A stretch of 64,000 bases of DNA. It comes from Maribacter sedimenticola. Lineage in GTDB: Bacteria; Bacteroidota; Bacteroidia; Flavobacteriales; Flavobacteriaceae. Below, piece by piece: positions 53,621 through 62,138 of this stretch. Location: the NCBI RefSeq assembly GCF_900188415.1, contig NZ_FZNV01000007.1, forward strand, positions 90,910 to 154,909, in the 5' to 3' direction. Positions within the stretch are counted from its first letter, which is position 1, and each line of letters starts with the position of its first letter. Under the pieces are notes generated by a model, which searched no databases, had not been told where the DNA came from, and saw only the letters and a program-made list of their open reading frames with translations. The position numbers and the translations under genes are program-made.

Positions 53621-53655
53621 AAAAAAAGCCACTTTTTATTACAAAAAGTGGCTTT
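53621..53655 (-). terminator. Intrinsic terminator of the soluble pyrophosphatase gene
   Basis: On the minus strand AAAGCCACTTTTT (complement of 53643-53655) pairs with AAAAAGTGGCTTT and is followed by a run of T. It separates ppa from hppA. Confidence 0.83.
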
Positions 53656-53673
53656 AAAAACTATAATCGTTGC

Positions 53674-54201
53674 TTAAATCACAAAAGTGCGTTTTGCTTT
53701 ATGTTCACTTTCGTTATATCGCTTAACACATTCGTGATAAATTTCTATTGCTTCTTTGGAATCTCCCCATCCTCCAGTATCAACTTTTTTCTCCTCTAAA
53801 TCTTTATACACTTGAAAGAAATGCTCTATTTCCTTTAATCTATGCGGGTTTAAATCGCTGATATCATTATTATTGCTCCAGATCGGATCAGAAACCGGCA
53901 CGCATATTATCTTTTCATCGGGACCTTTTTCATCGGTCATATGAAAAACACCTATTGGCTTTACCTCCATAACGGTCATTGGGTAAGTAGGCTCCGTACC
54001 CATTACCAATACATCTAAGGGATCCTTATCCAACGCCAGGGTTTCTGGAATAAAACCATAGTCTCCCGGATACATCATTGAAGAGAACAACATACGGTCA
54101 AAACGTATTTTATGCAATGCAAAATCGTATTCGTATTTATTTCTACTTCCTTTTGGAATTTCTATTAACACATCAAAGGTCAATCCTTTTCCTGCTGCCA
54201 T
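53674..54201 (-). CDS. ppa: Soluble inorganic pyrophosphatase, family I
   Basis: The 175-residue enzyme hydrolyses pyrophosphate in the cytoplasm. LIEIPKGSRNKYEYD near residue 12, YPGDYGFIPETLA near residue 44 and the metal-binding DKDPLDVLVMG near residue 60 are the family I signatures. It is upstream of the membrane pyrophosphatase but separated by a terminator. The two compete for the same substrate: one dissipates, the other conserves its energy. Confidence 0.97.
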   Translation of the reverse strand: MAAGKGLTFDVLIEIPKGSRNKYEYDFALHKIRFDRMLFSSMMYPGDYGFIPETLALDKDPLDVLVMGTEPTYPMTVMEVKPIGVFHMTDEKGPDEKIICVPVSDPIWSNNNDISDLNPHRLKEIEHFFQVYKDLEEKKVDTGGWGDSKEAIEIYHECVKRYNESEHKAKRTFVI

Positions 54202-54272
54202 ATTTCTAATTATTTATTTGTTGCTGTGAATGAAACGTTAGTTATTAGTTATAATTGTAAAATTTAATTGAA

Positions 54273-56774
54273 TTAAAAGACAAATCCAAACGTGCCGGTG
54301 ACCCCAAAGGGACGTGCATCTGGATTATCCAAGTAATTTCCCCTGAAATTGAAATCCAATCTAAATACCTTAAAGATATTACCTATACCAAAAGAATATT
54401 CATAATAGATTTTTTCCGAAGGAGCCCTTAACGGAGTGTTTATCGTTGCCGGGGCACTCAATGCCTTATTTGCATCTGACAAGTCTCCCCATACACCTCT
54501 TATAGCCACAATTTCACGTAAGTTCATTTTTCTTAAAAAGGGTATTCTGGAGAAAAAGCGACCATTGAAATTATGCTGCAAATGTACCGATGCATAAGTA
54601 TCCGTCACAAATTCATAAAAATCCAAGTTGGGGAAAGAGCCATAATTAGAGAAAAATGTTTGGTTTCCCGGTACCACACTTAAAAGGCCCAAAGGTACTT
54701 CACCAAACGTCTTACCCAATTCCACGGTACTCATCAACCTACCAAATCCACCCAATTGCCATGGTTGGCTATAGGAAAATTGTAATTTGCTATAATCAAA
54801 ATCACTACCCAATACCCCTTTGGTTCCTTTGGTGAAATTCAACAACAATGTACTGTATGTATCATTAACATCCCTTCTTTCCACCCCATAACCAATAGTT
54901 TTCTTACCAGGCGTATATAAAAGCAAGGCATTAAAATCAAATTGCCTAATCTCCGAAGATACCCCCGTGGGCGATTCTGCATCCACATAATCCAAACTAA
55001 AATCATTGGGCAGTGCGGAACTTAAGGTCCTAAAAGTTCCACCCATGGAAACCTTAAAATTATTTAGGGGCTCTATTTCAAAATTAAGGGCGCTTAAATT
55101 AATGTTGGTCAACCTATTATTGGCCCCTACGGTCAATAAAGATGAGGAGGCTATACTTCTGCCGAGCACATCATTGGTTGCCGTTAAACTTACCCCTAGT
55201 TGCTCAATATCCCTACGGTTTCCTCCAGAAATGATAAACCTACTGTTTCTATCGACCAGAAATTTTCCGGCAAGACCGTGCTTAAATTTATGGTCTGTAA
55301 AACCATAAGCGGTGTACCCTTCTATTCGCCAAGGGTCATTTTGGCCAAAGTAGGTTCTGGCACCAATACGTACACGAGGACCCTCCGCACTGTTGTATCC
55401 AAAAAAATCGTAGACAGAACCCAAATCCAAATTCCATTTATCCACTTCTACATAACCAGAGCCTAGAATACTGACAATATTATAATACGATTTAAATTTT
55501 GGAACGGTTTTGAGGGTATCCAACAAAGTATATATCCCTTTTTCGTCCTTATTCAATGATTCTAACCTATTCTTTTCCCAAAATTCATCATCCTTAATGA
55601 TTTGGTTAACGTCTAACGGATTACGGTCCTTTTTATATACCTCCCGTGGTCTTACCACGTTAAATTCATAGTTGTCGTATACCGTTGTTCGTTTGCCATA
55701 CAATCCTCTGGATTCTTCTTTTTTATTAAAACTAAAATCACTTAACATATAATCCCGTTTTAGCAGAAAAACAGAATCGTTCAATACTTCAAAATCCTGC
55801 TCAATATAAATCTCCTTTACCCAATTTATATTGGCACTCTTAGTAACCTGTAGGTTAATGTTCTTGATTGCATAGGTAGAATCGTTTACCCAAAAATCAC
55901 CCTTAAAGGTCAACTCGTTTTTACGCCGTGGATAATACACAATATTATAGCACCATTTATTATCTATAAAGGCACTATCGCGCAAGGCATAGTTATAGGT
56001 ATCTATACCGGTTCTTGACAGCGGACTGGTGAAGCTCTTATCAAAAAACTTGAGGTAATTATCATAGACATCATACTCTTGGTACAAATCCTTAACGAAG
56101 GCTATAATGGCCTGGTTATTTTCAAACCCGGAATTCTTATTGCCCAGTACATCTTCTTTTTCCTCTTTTAACTTATTATCACCATATACCTTGGAAAATG
56201 TTTCGTTCAGGAAAATGGGCAAATAGGTTTTCCCCGTAATTCTAGAGGTATCCAAATCCTGAAAAACAAATTCCAACCCTTTGAATATTTTACTTTTAAT
56301 CAATGCACTATCAATGGTATTGAGGTCAAACTCTACCTTTTCATATTTATCAAATGCATATTGATTGAATTGCCTTACCCCGTTTTGACGTTTTTTAGCC
56401 CAAATTTTACGTAGAATATCTATGGCGGGATTATTCTTTTTGGATTGTTTTCCCGCAATTAAAACAACCTCGTTCAGCTGTTCCGCCGCTTCGCCCAAAG
56501 TGATCGTCAAATCATACATAACTTTAGAGGTCAACTCTAACTCATACTCGGTATATCCTATAAATGAGACGATCAGGGTAGTGTAATCGGTTTCAGATTC
56601 CAAATAAAACCTACCATCATCATTTGTAATGGTACCTTCCGTAGAATTCTTAAAAAATACATTTGCGAAAGATACGGGCTCACCTAGCTCATCTACCACA
56701 ATGCCACCCACCTTGGTCTGGGCGCTTACTGTAAAACACAGCAAGCCTAAAATTGCAAAGAATATATCTTTCAT
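54273..56774 (-). CDS. DUF5686 outer-membrane protein with carboxypeptidase-regulatory domain
   Basis: The 833-residue protein has a signal peptide (ends TVSAQ). A carboxypeptidase-D regulatory-like domain spans about residues 20-105 (KVGGIVVDELGEPVSFANVF). A DUF5686 region follows, with ILRKIWAKKRQNG near residue 120 and FDKYEKVEFDLNT, then a C-terminal barrel ending FGVTGTFGFVF. The terminal Phe is typical of barrel proteins inserted by the BAM complex. Function is unknown; the family is widespread and conserved in Bacteroidota. Confidence 0.92.
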   Translation of the reverse strand: MKDIFFAILGLLCFTVSAQTKVGGIVVDELGEPVSFANVFFKNSTEGTITNDDGRFYLESETDYTTLIVSFIGYTEYELELTSKVMYDLTITLGEAAEQLNEVVLIAGKQSKKNNPAIDILRKIWAKKRQNGVRQFNQYAFDKYEKVEFDLNTIDSALIKSKIFKGLEFVFQDLDTSRITGKTYLPIFLNETFSKVYGDNKLKEEKEDVLGNKNSGFENNQAIIAFVKDLYQEYDVYDNYLKFFDKSFTSPLSRTGIDTYNYALRDSAFIDNKWCYNIVYYPRRKNELTFKGDFWVNDSTYAIKNINLQVTKSANINWVKEIYIEQDFEVLNDSVFLLKRDYMLSDFSFNKKEESRGLYGKRTTVYDNYEFNVVRPREVYKKDRNPLDVNQIIKDDEFWEKNRLESLNKDEKGIYTLLDTLKTVPKFKSYYNIVSILGSGYVEVDKWNLDLGSVYDFFGYNSAEGPRVRIGARTYFGQNDPWRIEGYTAYGFTDHKFKHGLAGKFLVDRNSRFIISGGNRRDIEQLGVSLTATNDVLGRSIASSSLLTVGANNRLTNINLSALNFEIEPLNNFKVSMGGTFRTLSSALPNDFSLDYVDAESPTGVSSEIRQFDFNALLLYTPGKKTIGYGVERRDVNDTYSTLLLNFTKGTKGVLGSDFDYSKLQFSYSQPWQLGGFGRLMSTVELGKTFGEVPLGLLSVVPGNQTFFSNYGSFPNLDFYEFVTDTYASVHLQHNFNGRFFSRIPFLRKMNLREIVAIRGVWGDLSDANKALSAPATINTPLRAPSEKIYYEYSFGIGNIFKVFRLDFNFRGNYLDNPDARPFGVTGTFGFVF

Positions 56775-56821
56775 AAATTTTCCTTGAGCTCAGCTTATTT
56801 TGGCCACAAACAACATATTAA

Positions 56822-56855
56822 TAAAAAAAGCTTCTCCAGACTTGGTCGGAGAAGC
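56822..56855 (-). terminator. Intrinsic terminator of pdhB
   Basis: AGCTTCTCC at 56829-56837 pairs with GGAGAAGCT at 56848-56856. On the minus strand seven T follow. It lies about 25 bases beyond the gene end. Confidence 0.83.
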
Positions 56856-56879
56856 TAAGGTACTTTACAAAACTTTATA

Positions 56880-57857
56880 TTATTTGTATAAAACTTTTTT
56901 TACGGCGTTAACTACATCTGTAGCATTTGGCAACCATTCTTCCAATAAAACAGGGGAGTAAGGTGCTGGTGTATCCGCAGTATTTATCTTGACGATCGGG
57001 GCGTCCAAATAATCAAACGCATGTGCTTGTACATGATAGGTGATTTCAGTGGCAACATTTCCAAATGGCCAAGCTTCTTCCAAAATTACCAAACGGTTGG
57101 TTTTCTTCACAGATTTTAATACCGCTTCGTAATCCAAAGGCTTTACGGTTCTTAAATCTATAATTTCACAGCTGATGCCATCTTTTGCCAATTCATCTGC
57201 TGCTTTATCAGCTTCCTTAATTATTTTACCAAAAGAAACTATGGTAACATCTTTTCCTTCTCGACGAATATCCGCAACTCCTAACGGAATGGTATAATCA
57301 CCTTCCGGCACTTCACCTTTGTCACCATACATTTGCTCAGACTCCATAAAAATTACCGGATCATCATCCCTTATGGCCGCTTTCAACAACCCTTTGGCAT
57401 CTGCAGGATTAGATGGCACCACTACTTTTAGGCCCGGGCAGTTGGCATACCAACTTTCAAAAGCCTGGGAGTGCGTTGCCGCCAATTGACCAGCAGAAGC
57501 CGTAGGACCCCTAAATACAATAGGACAAGGAAACTGACCACCGGACATTTGCCTGATCTTAGCAGCATTGTTGATGATCTGATCAATACCTACCAATGCA
57601 AAATTAAAGGTCATAAATTCTATAATAGGTCTATTGCCCGTCATGGTTGAACCCACACCTATACCGGCAAAACCAAGTTCAGATATTGGCGTATCAATTA
57701 CCCTTTTAGGGCCAAATTCATCCAACATACCTTTGGAAGCCTTGTATGCACCGTTATATTCCGCTACCTCTTCACCCATTAAATAGATAGACTCGTCCTT
57801 TCTCATTTCTTCGGACATGGCCTCGGCTATCGCTTCTCTAAATTGTAGTGTTTTCAT
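56880..57857 (-). CDS. pdhB: Pyruvate dehydrogenase E1 component, beta subunit
   Basis: The 325-residue protein is the beta subunit of a heterotetrameric 2-oxo acid dehydrogenase E1. Family features include YLMGEEVAEYNGAYK near residue 25, DTPISELGFAGIGVGS near 57 and EAWPFGNVATEI near residue 265. It contributes with the alpha subunit to thiamine diphosphate-dependent decarboxylation of pyruvate. The alpha subunit gene is not adjacent, so the genes are split. Branched-chain 2-oxo acid specificity is possible but the residues match flavobacterial PdhB better. Confidence 0.92.
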   Translation of the reverse strand: MKTLQFREAIAEAMSEEMRKDESIYLMGEEVAEYNGAYKASKGMLDEFGPKRVIDTPISELGFAGIGVGSTMTGNRPIIEFMTFNFALVGIDQIINNAAKIRQMSGGQFPCPIVFRGPTASAGQLAATHSQAFESWYANCPGLKVVVPSNPADAKGLLKAAIRDDDPVIFMESEQMYGDKGEVPEGDYTIPLGVADIRREGKDVTIVSFGKIIKEADKAADELAKDGISCEIIDLRTVKPLDYEAVLKSVKKTNRLVILEEAWPFGNVATEITYHVQAHAFDYLDAPIVKINTADTPAPYSPVLLEEWLPNATDVVNAVKKVLYK

Positions 57858-57907
57858 CTATGGAAAATATTATTCTTTGTTATATGCTAGAAAGCATGCA
57901 AAAATAG

Positions 57908-57943
57908 CAAATATAATGTCAATTAATAGAATGCCCTATTCAA
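57908..57943 (-). promoter_or_regulatory. Candidate promoter of pdhB
   Basis: TATATTTG (complement of 57908-57915) matches TAnnTTTG. A TTG (complement of 57941-57943) lies 25 bases upstream, slightly beyond the usual spacing. Confidence 0.45.
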
Positions 57944-57955
57944 AAAAAGTTATAA

Positions 57956-57981
57956 AATTTACTATGCATGCATAGTAAATT
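57956..57981. promoter_or_regulatory. 26-bp perfect palindrome between pdhB and etfB (candidate operator)
   Basis: Each half reads AATTTACTATGCA toward the centre. The palindrome is perfect over 26 bases and covers the -33 region of the probable etfB promoter (-7 box TATCTTCG at 57996-58003). It also lies about 55 bases upstream of the pdhB start point. The size and symmetry suit a TetR- or MarR-type regulator dimer; no such gene is nearby. Confidence 0.65.
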
Positions 57982-58029
57982 AGGAATTAAATGGTTATCT
58001 TCGTGGTCATTGATTTAAAGTTTATATAC

Positions 58030-58770
58030 ATGAAAATATTAGTTTGCATAAGTAATGTTCCTGACACCACTTCGAAAATAAATTTTACGGACGGTGATAC
58101 TAAATTTGACACCAATGGGGTGCAGTTCGTCATCAACCCCAATGATGAATTTGGACTGACCAGGGCTATGTGGTTCAAGGAAAAACAAGGTGCTACGGTA
58201 CATATAGCGACCGTTGGCGGACCTACTGTAGAACCTACTATGCGTAAGGCTTTGGCCATAGGCGCAGATGAGGCATTTAGGGTGAACGCAGAACCAACGG
58301 ACGGCTTTTTTGTAGCCCAGCAATTGGCCGAGGTTGTCAAGAACGGAAATTACGACTTGGTAATTGGCGGAAGGGAAAGCATTGATTATAATGGCGGAAT
58401 GGTACCGGGCATATTGGCCTCTTTGACCAATATGAACTTTATCAATACATGTATTAGTTTAGAGGTTGATGGCAACAATGTTAGTGCAGTTAGGGAAATA
58501 GATGGCGGTAAGGAAAAATTAAGCAGTACGCTTCCTTTGGTCGTAGGAGGACAAAAAGGTTTGGTAGCGGAGAGCGATCTTCGTATTCCAAATATGCGCG
58601 GCATCATGATGGCAAGGAAGAAAAGCCTGACCGTTCTAGAACCTGTAGATGGCCTAACTACTACCGTGGACAAAAAATTTGACAAGCCGGCTCCAAAAGG
58701 ACAGGTTAAACTTGCTACTTCTGTAGATGAGTTGGTAGACTTGCTCCATAATGAAGCCAAAGTGATATAA
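58030..58770 (+). CDS. etfB: Electron transfer flavoprotein, beta subunit
   Basis: From ATG 58030 (MKILVCISNVPDTTSK) the protein has 246 residues, the normal size; the 13 codons before it are not typical. EtfB carries AMP and passes electrons from acyl-CoA dehydrogenases with EtfA. VGGPTVEPTMRKALAIGADEAF near residue 60 and RIPNMRGIMMARKK near residue 190, the ETF beta signature region, are present. It forms an operon with etfA, 34 bases downstream. Confidence 0.95.
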   Translation: MKILVCISNVPDTTSKINFTDGDTKFDTNGVQFVINPNDEFGLTRAMWFKEKQGATVHIATVGGPTVEPTMRKALAIGADEAFRVNAEPTDGFFVAQQLAEVVKNGNYDLVIGGRESIDYNGGMVPGILASLTNMNFINTCISLEVDGNNVSAVREIDGGKEKLSSTLPLVVGGQKGLVAESDLRIPNMRGIMMARKKSLTVLEPVDGLTTTVDKKFDKPAPKGQVKLATSVDELVDLLHNEAKVI

Positions 58771-58804
58771 AAGCCCGATTAGGGTAAATCTAAAAAATGA
58801 TAAC

Positions 58805-59773
58805 ATGTCAGTATTAGTATATACAGAATCTGAAAAAGGAAAATTTAAAAAAAATGCTTTTGAAGTCGCTTCCTACGCAGCGGCAGTAGCAAAAATGATG
58901 GATACCACGGTTACCGCCGTATCCTTTAACAACTCCGAAAACGAACTACTTGCGGATTATGGCGTATCCAAAGTTATGCATATTGCCAATGAAGATCTTT
59001 CAACCTTCAATGCCAGTACTTATGCCGCAGCCTTAGGGCAAGCCGTTAAAAGTACAAATGCCAAGGTAATCATCCTTAGCTCCAGTACGGATACAAAATA
59101 TTTAGCACCCTTATTGGCGGGCAATTTAACAGCTGGCTATGTACCAAATGTAGTGGCGGCACCTGAAAGCGTTTCTCCGTTGACCGTTAAAAGAACGGCG
59201 TTCAGTAACAAGGGTTTTGCCCATACACAACTTGAAACGGATGTTAAGATTATTGGTGTATCCAATAATGCCTACGGCGTCCAAGAAAATAAAACAGATA
59301 TATCGGTAGAGGAATTCAGTGTTTCCACGGATGGAATATCAAATGCAACGAGGTCCGTAGAAATCGACAAGGTTGTAGGTAAGGCAACCATAGCCGATGC
59401 GGATATTGTTGTTTCTGCCGGTAGAGGACTTAAAGGACCTGAGAATTGGGGAATGGTAGAAGAACTTGCAGATGTTCTAGGAGCTGCAACCGCATGTTCC
59501 AAACCAGTATCCGACCTTGGATGGAGACCCCATGGCGAGCATGTGGGCCAAACGGGTAAGCCCGTTGCCAGCAACCTTTATATTGCCATAGGTATTTCCG
59601 GGGCAATACAGCATTTGGCCGGGGTTAGCGCCTCAAAAACAAAAGTGGTCATTAATAATGACCCTGAAGCACCTTTCTTTAAAGCCGCTGATTACGGTAT
59701 AGTTGGCGATGCCTTTGAAGTCGTTCCACAATTGATTGAAAAATTAAAGGAATTTAAGGCCCAAAACGGCTAA
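58805..59773 (+). CDS. etfA: Electron transfer flavoprotein, alpha subunit
   Basis: The 322-residue alpha subunit binds FAD in its C-terminal domain: SAGRGLKGPENWG near residue 205, RPHGEHVGQTGKPV near 240, YIAIGISGAIQHLAG near residue 260 and NNDPEAPFFKAADYGIVGD near 285. With EtfB it transfers electrons from fatty acid and amino acid oxidation to the quinone pool through an ETF oxidoreductase, which is not in the window. A terminator with a long loop follows. Confidence 0.96.
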   Translation: MSVLVYTESEKGKFKKNAFEVASYAAAVAKMMDTTVTAVSFNNSENELLADYGVSKVMHIANEDLSTFNASTYAAALGQAVKSTNAKVIILSSSTDTKYLAPLLAGNLTAGYVPNVVAAPESVSPLTVKRTAFSNKGFAHTQLETDVKIIGVSNNAYGVQENKTDISVEEFSVSTDGISNATRSVEIDKVVGKATIADADIVVSAGRGLKGPENWGMVEELADVLGAATACSKPVSDLGWRPHGEHVGQTGKPVASNLYIAIGISGAIQHLAGVSASKTKVVINNDPEAPFFKAADYGIVGDAFEVVPQLIEKLKEFKAQNG

Positions 59774-59800
59774 TTTTTTGTTATTTTGTGCCCCTTAAAG

Positions 59801-59847
59801 GGCTGTTCAGGTAGTTGGAACCCCAAGTATTTTGAACAGCCTTTTTT
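59801..59847 (+). terminator. Intrinsic terminator after etfA
   Basis: GGCTGTTCA at 59801-59809 pairs with TGAACAGCC at 59833-59841 around a 23-base loop. Six T follow. Confidence 0.78.
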
Positions 59848-59859
59848 AGTAAATAAAAT

Positions 59860-60489
59860 ATGAGTCTAGTACGTTTAAAAATAAAGGGTATTTCATACAG
59901 TCAAACTCAAAATGGTGCCTATGCACTTATTCTGAACGAGGTAGAGGGCGACCGTAAGCTTCCTATTGTCATTGGAGCTTTTGAGGCACAATCCATTGCA
60001 ATTGCCTTGGAAAAAGAAATTAAGCCCCCAAGACCATTGACCCACGACTTGTTCAAGAATTTTTCAGATCGTTTTGATATCGTTATCAAACAGGTCATTA
60101 TCCATAAATTGGTAGATGGCGTCTTTTATTCGAGCATTATTTGCGAAAGAGAAGGTATTGAAGAGATTATAGACGCAAGAACCAGTGATGCCATTGCCTT
60201 GGCTCTAAGGTTTCAAGCACCTATTTTCACTTACAAGACCATTCTTGACAAAGCTGGTATTTTCTTGAAATTTTCATCAAAGGAAAAGGAGCAAAAAGAA
60301 AATGACGACAGCATTATGGTAGACGAAATTTTACAGGAAGGGGAGACCATTGAAATTGAATCCGGCGCATCTGACGGCTATACGGAACTTACTATAGAAG
60401 AATTGGATGCAGAGCTTAAAAAAGCGGTCAGCAATGAAGACTACGAAAAAGCCGCAAAATTAAGGGACGAAATCTCTAAACGGAACTAA
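59860..60489 (+). CDS. Bifunctional nuclease family protein (DUF151) with UVR motif
   Basis: The 209-residue protein has a DUF151 domain (about 1-135: LPIVIGAFEAQSIAIALE, RPLTHDL, ARTSDAIALALRF) and a C-terminal UVR helix pair (LDAELKKAVSNEDYEKAAKL, followed by RDEI). DUF151 proteins of plants and some bacteria show RNase and DNase activity, and the UVR motif mediates contacts with UvrB/UvrC or Clp proteins in other contexts. The actual role in Bacteroidota is unknown. It is followed 17 bases later by nupC. Confidence 0.92.
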   Translation: MSLVRLKIKGISYSQTQNGAYALILNEVEGDRKLPIVIGAFEAQSIAIALEKEIKPPRPLTHDLFKNFSDRFDIVIKQVIIHKLVDGVFYSSIICEREGIEEIIDARTSDAIALALRFQAPIFTYKTILDKAGIFLKFSSKEKEQKENDDSIMVDEILQEGETIEIESGASDGYTELTIEELDAELKKAVSNEDYEKAAKLRDEISKRN

Positions 60490-60506
60490 ACACAAATTTA
60501 CAATTT

Positions 60507-61952
60507 ATGAAAAAGGGCAAATGGCTGCTATTTTTTGCACTAATATTCACCTCAATGACATTTGCTCAAGATAATGAAGTACTACAGTCACAAGCTGATA
60601 CCGTACAGAACATTTCGGCTAATGAACTTATGGAAATGACTGCCACTGAAGGTTTTTCCCTTAACAGCTTGGGCAGGGGAATTCTTGGAATGGCCGTACT
60701 TTTATTATTGGCCTTCTTGTTCAGCTCAAATAGAAAAGCAATCAATTGGAAAACGGTGGGCATAGGTATGGCACTGCAATTGGTCATTGCCGTTGGTGTT
60801 TTGAAAGTTCCTTTCGTCCAATTGGTTTTTGAGCAAATTGGAAAAATATTTGTCAGCATTTTGGAATTTACCCGAGCAGGTAGTAAATTTTTATTTGAAG
60901 GATTAGTGGTAGACACGGGTACCTTTGGCTATATCTTCGCTTTTCAAGTATTACCTACGATTATCTTTTTCTCCGCCCTGACCTCCTTACTCTTTTATTT
61001 AGGGATCATTCAAAAAGTGGTAAAGTGGCTTGCTTGGGCACTTTCTAAAACCTTAGGTATTTCAGGACCTGAGAGTCTTTCTATTGCCGGAAATATATTT
61101 CTTGGTCAAACAGAAGCTCCTTTATTGATAAAAGCATATCTAGAAAAAATGACCAAATCAGAGATTTTATTGGTCATGATTGGCGGTATGGCAACTCTTG
61201 CCGGTGCAGTTTTAGCTGCTTATATCGGATTTTTAGGTGGTGAAGATGAATTGTTACAATTAGTATTTGCTAAGCATTTACTAGCGGCTTCTGTTATGGC
61301 AGCTCCTGGAGCAATCGTAATATCTAAAATGTTATATCCGCAGACCGAAAAAGTAAATACGGATATACACGTTTCATCTGAAAAGATTGGCTCCAATGTA
61401 TTGGATGCCATTGCTAACGGAACAACAGAAGGCTTAAAATTAGCAGTTAATGTTGGCGCAATGCTTTTAGTATTCGTAGCTATTATTGCAATGGTTAACG
61501 GTATTCTAGAGTGGACCGGAGATTTAACGCAATTAAATGGCTGGATAGCTGAAAACACCTCATATTCAAAATTCTCTTTAGAGGCTATACTAGGTACTAT
61601 ATTCGCACCATTAATGTGGCTTATTGGCGTAGCTAACGAAGACATTATGTTAATGGGACAATTGCTTGGAATTAAATTAGTAGCAAGTGAATTTGTAGGC
61701 TATGTTCAATTGGCCGAATTAAAAGACATGGCTACCCTACCACATTTAAAGTTTAACAAATCTATTATTATGGCCACCTATATGCTTTGTGGTTTTGCAA
61801 ACTTCGCATCTATCGGTATCCAAATCGGTGGTATAGGATCACTAGCACCGGGGCAACGTAAAACTTTATCCGAATTTGGCATGAAAGCAGTATTAGGAGG
61901 TTCTTTAGCATCCTTGCTTTCTGCCACTATTGCCGGTATGATTTTAGGATAA
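60507..61952 (+). CDS. Concentrative nucleoside transporter, NupC family
   Basis: The 481-residue protein starts with what looks like a signal peptide (MKKGKWLLFFALIFTSMTFA) and a short polar segment before the CNT membrane core. The core begins LLLLAFLFSSNRKAINWKTV. Motifs are GNIFLGQTEAPLLIKAYL near residue 190, GTTEGLKLAVNVGAML near residue 310 and the C-terminal CGFANFASIGIQIGGIG. It imports nucleosides with Na+ or H+. The exported N-terminus is an addition compared with E. coli NupC, but is common in this phylum. Confidence 0.94.
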   Translation: MKKGKWLLFFALIFTSMTFAQDNEVLQSQADTVQNISANELMEMTATEGFSLNSLGRGILGMAVLLLLAFLFSSNRKAINWKTVGIGMALQLVIAVGVLKVPFVQLVFEQIGKIFVSILEFTRAGSKFLFEGLVVDTGTFGYIFAFQVLPTIIFFSALTSLLFYLGIIQKVVKWLAWALSKTLGISGPESLSIAGNIFLGQTEAPLLIKAYLEKMTKSEILLVMIGGMATLAGAVLAAYIGFLGGEDELLQLVFAKHLLAASVMAAPGAIVISKMLYPQTEKVNTDIHVSSEKIGSNVLDAIANGTTEGLKLAVNVGAMLLVFVAIIAMVNGILEWTGDLTQLNGWIAENTSYSKFSLEAILGTIFAPLMWLIGVANEDIMLMGQLLGIKLVASEFVGYVQLAELKDMATLPHLKFNKSIIMATYMLCGFANFASIGIQIGGIGSLAPGQRKTLSEFGMKAVLGGSLASLLSATIAGMILG

Positions 61953-62024
61953 GCACCCTCAACCCACAAATACAATTGATTTTCAAATAGATATATCACC
62001 TTAAGCATTCATTATGAGTACTTA

Positions 62025-62049
62025 ATCGAAGTAAAAAATTTACTTCGAT
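62025..62049 (+). terminator. Hairpin after nupC, possible terminator with weak T run
   Basis: ATCGAAGTAAA at 62025-62035 pairs perfectly with TTTACTTCGAT at 62039-62049. The following ATTATTT is a poor T tract, so termination is uncertain. Confidence 0.45.
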
Positions 62050-62138
62050 ATTATTTAATAACTTCCATTTTCCCCTTTAAACGTAGACTTGTTAACATTC
62101 TTCAATAATCCATTTGAAGAATAAACTTTAAAGTTGGA

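Noticed and set aside
62099..62122. Small hairpin CTTCAA...TTGAAG upstream of the PhoX-like gene as a riboswitch or operator
   Set aside because: Too short and weak, with no conserved motif around it.
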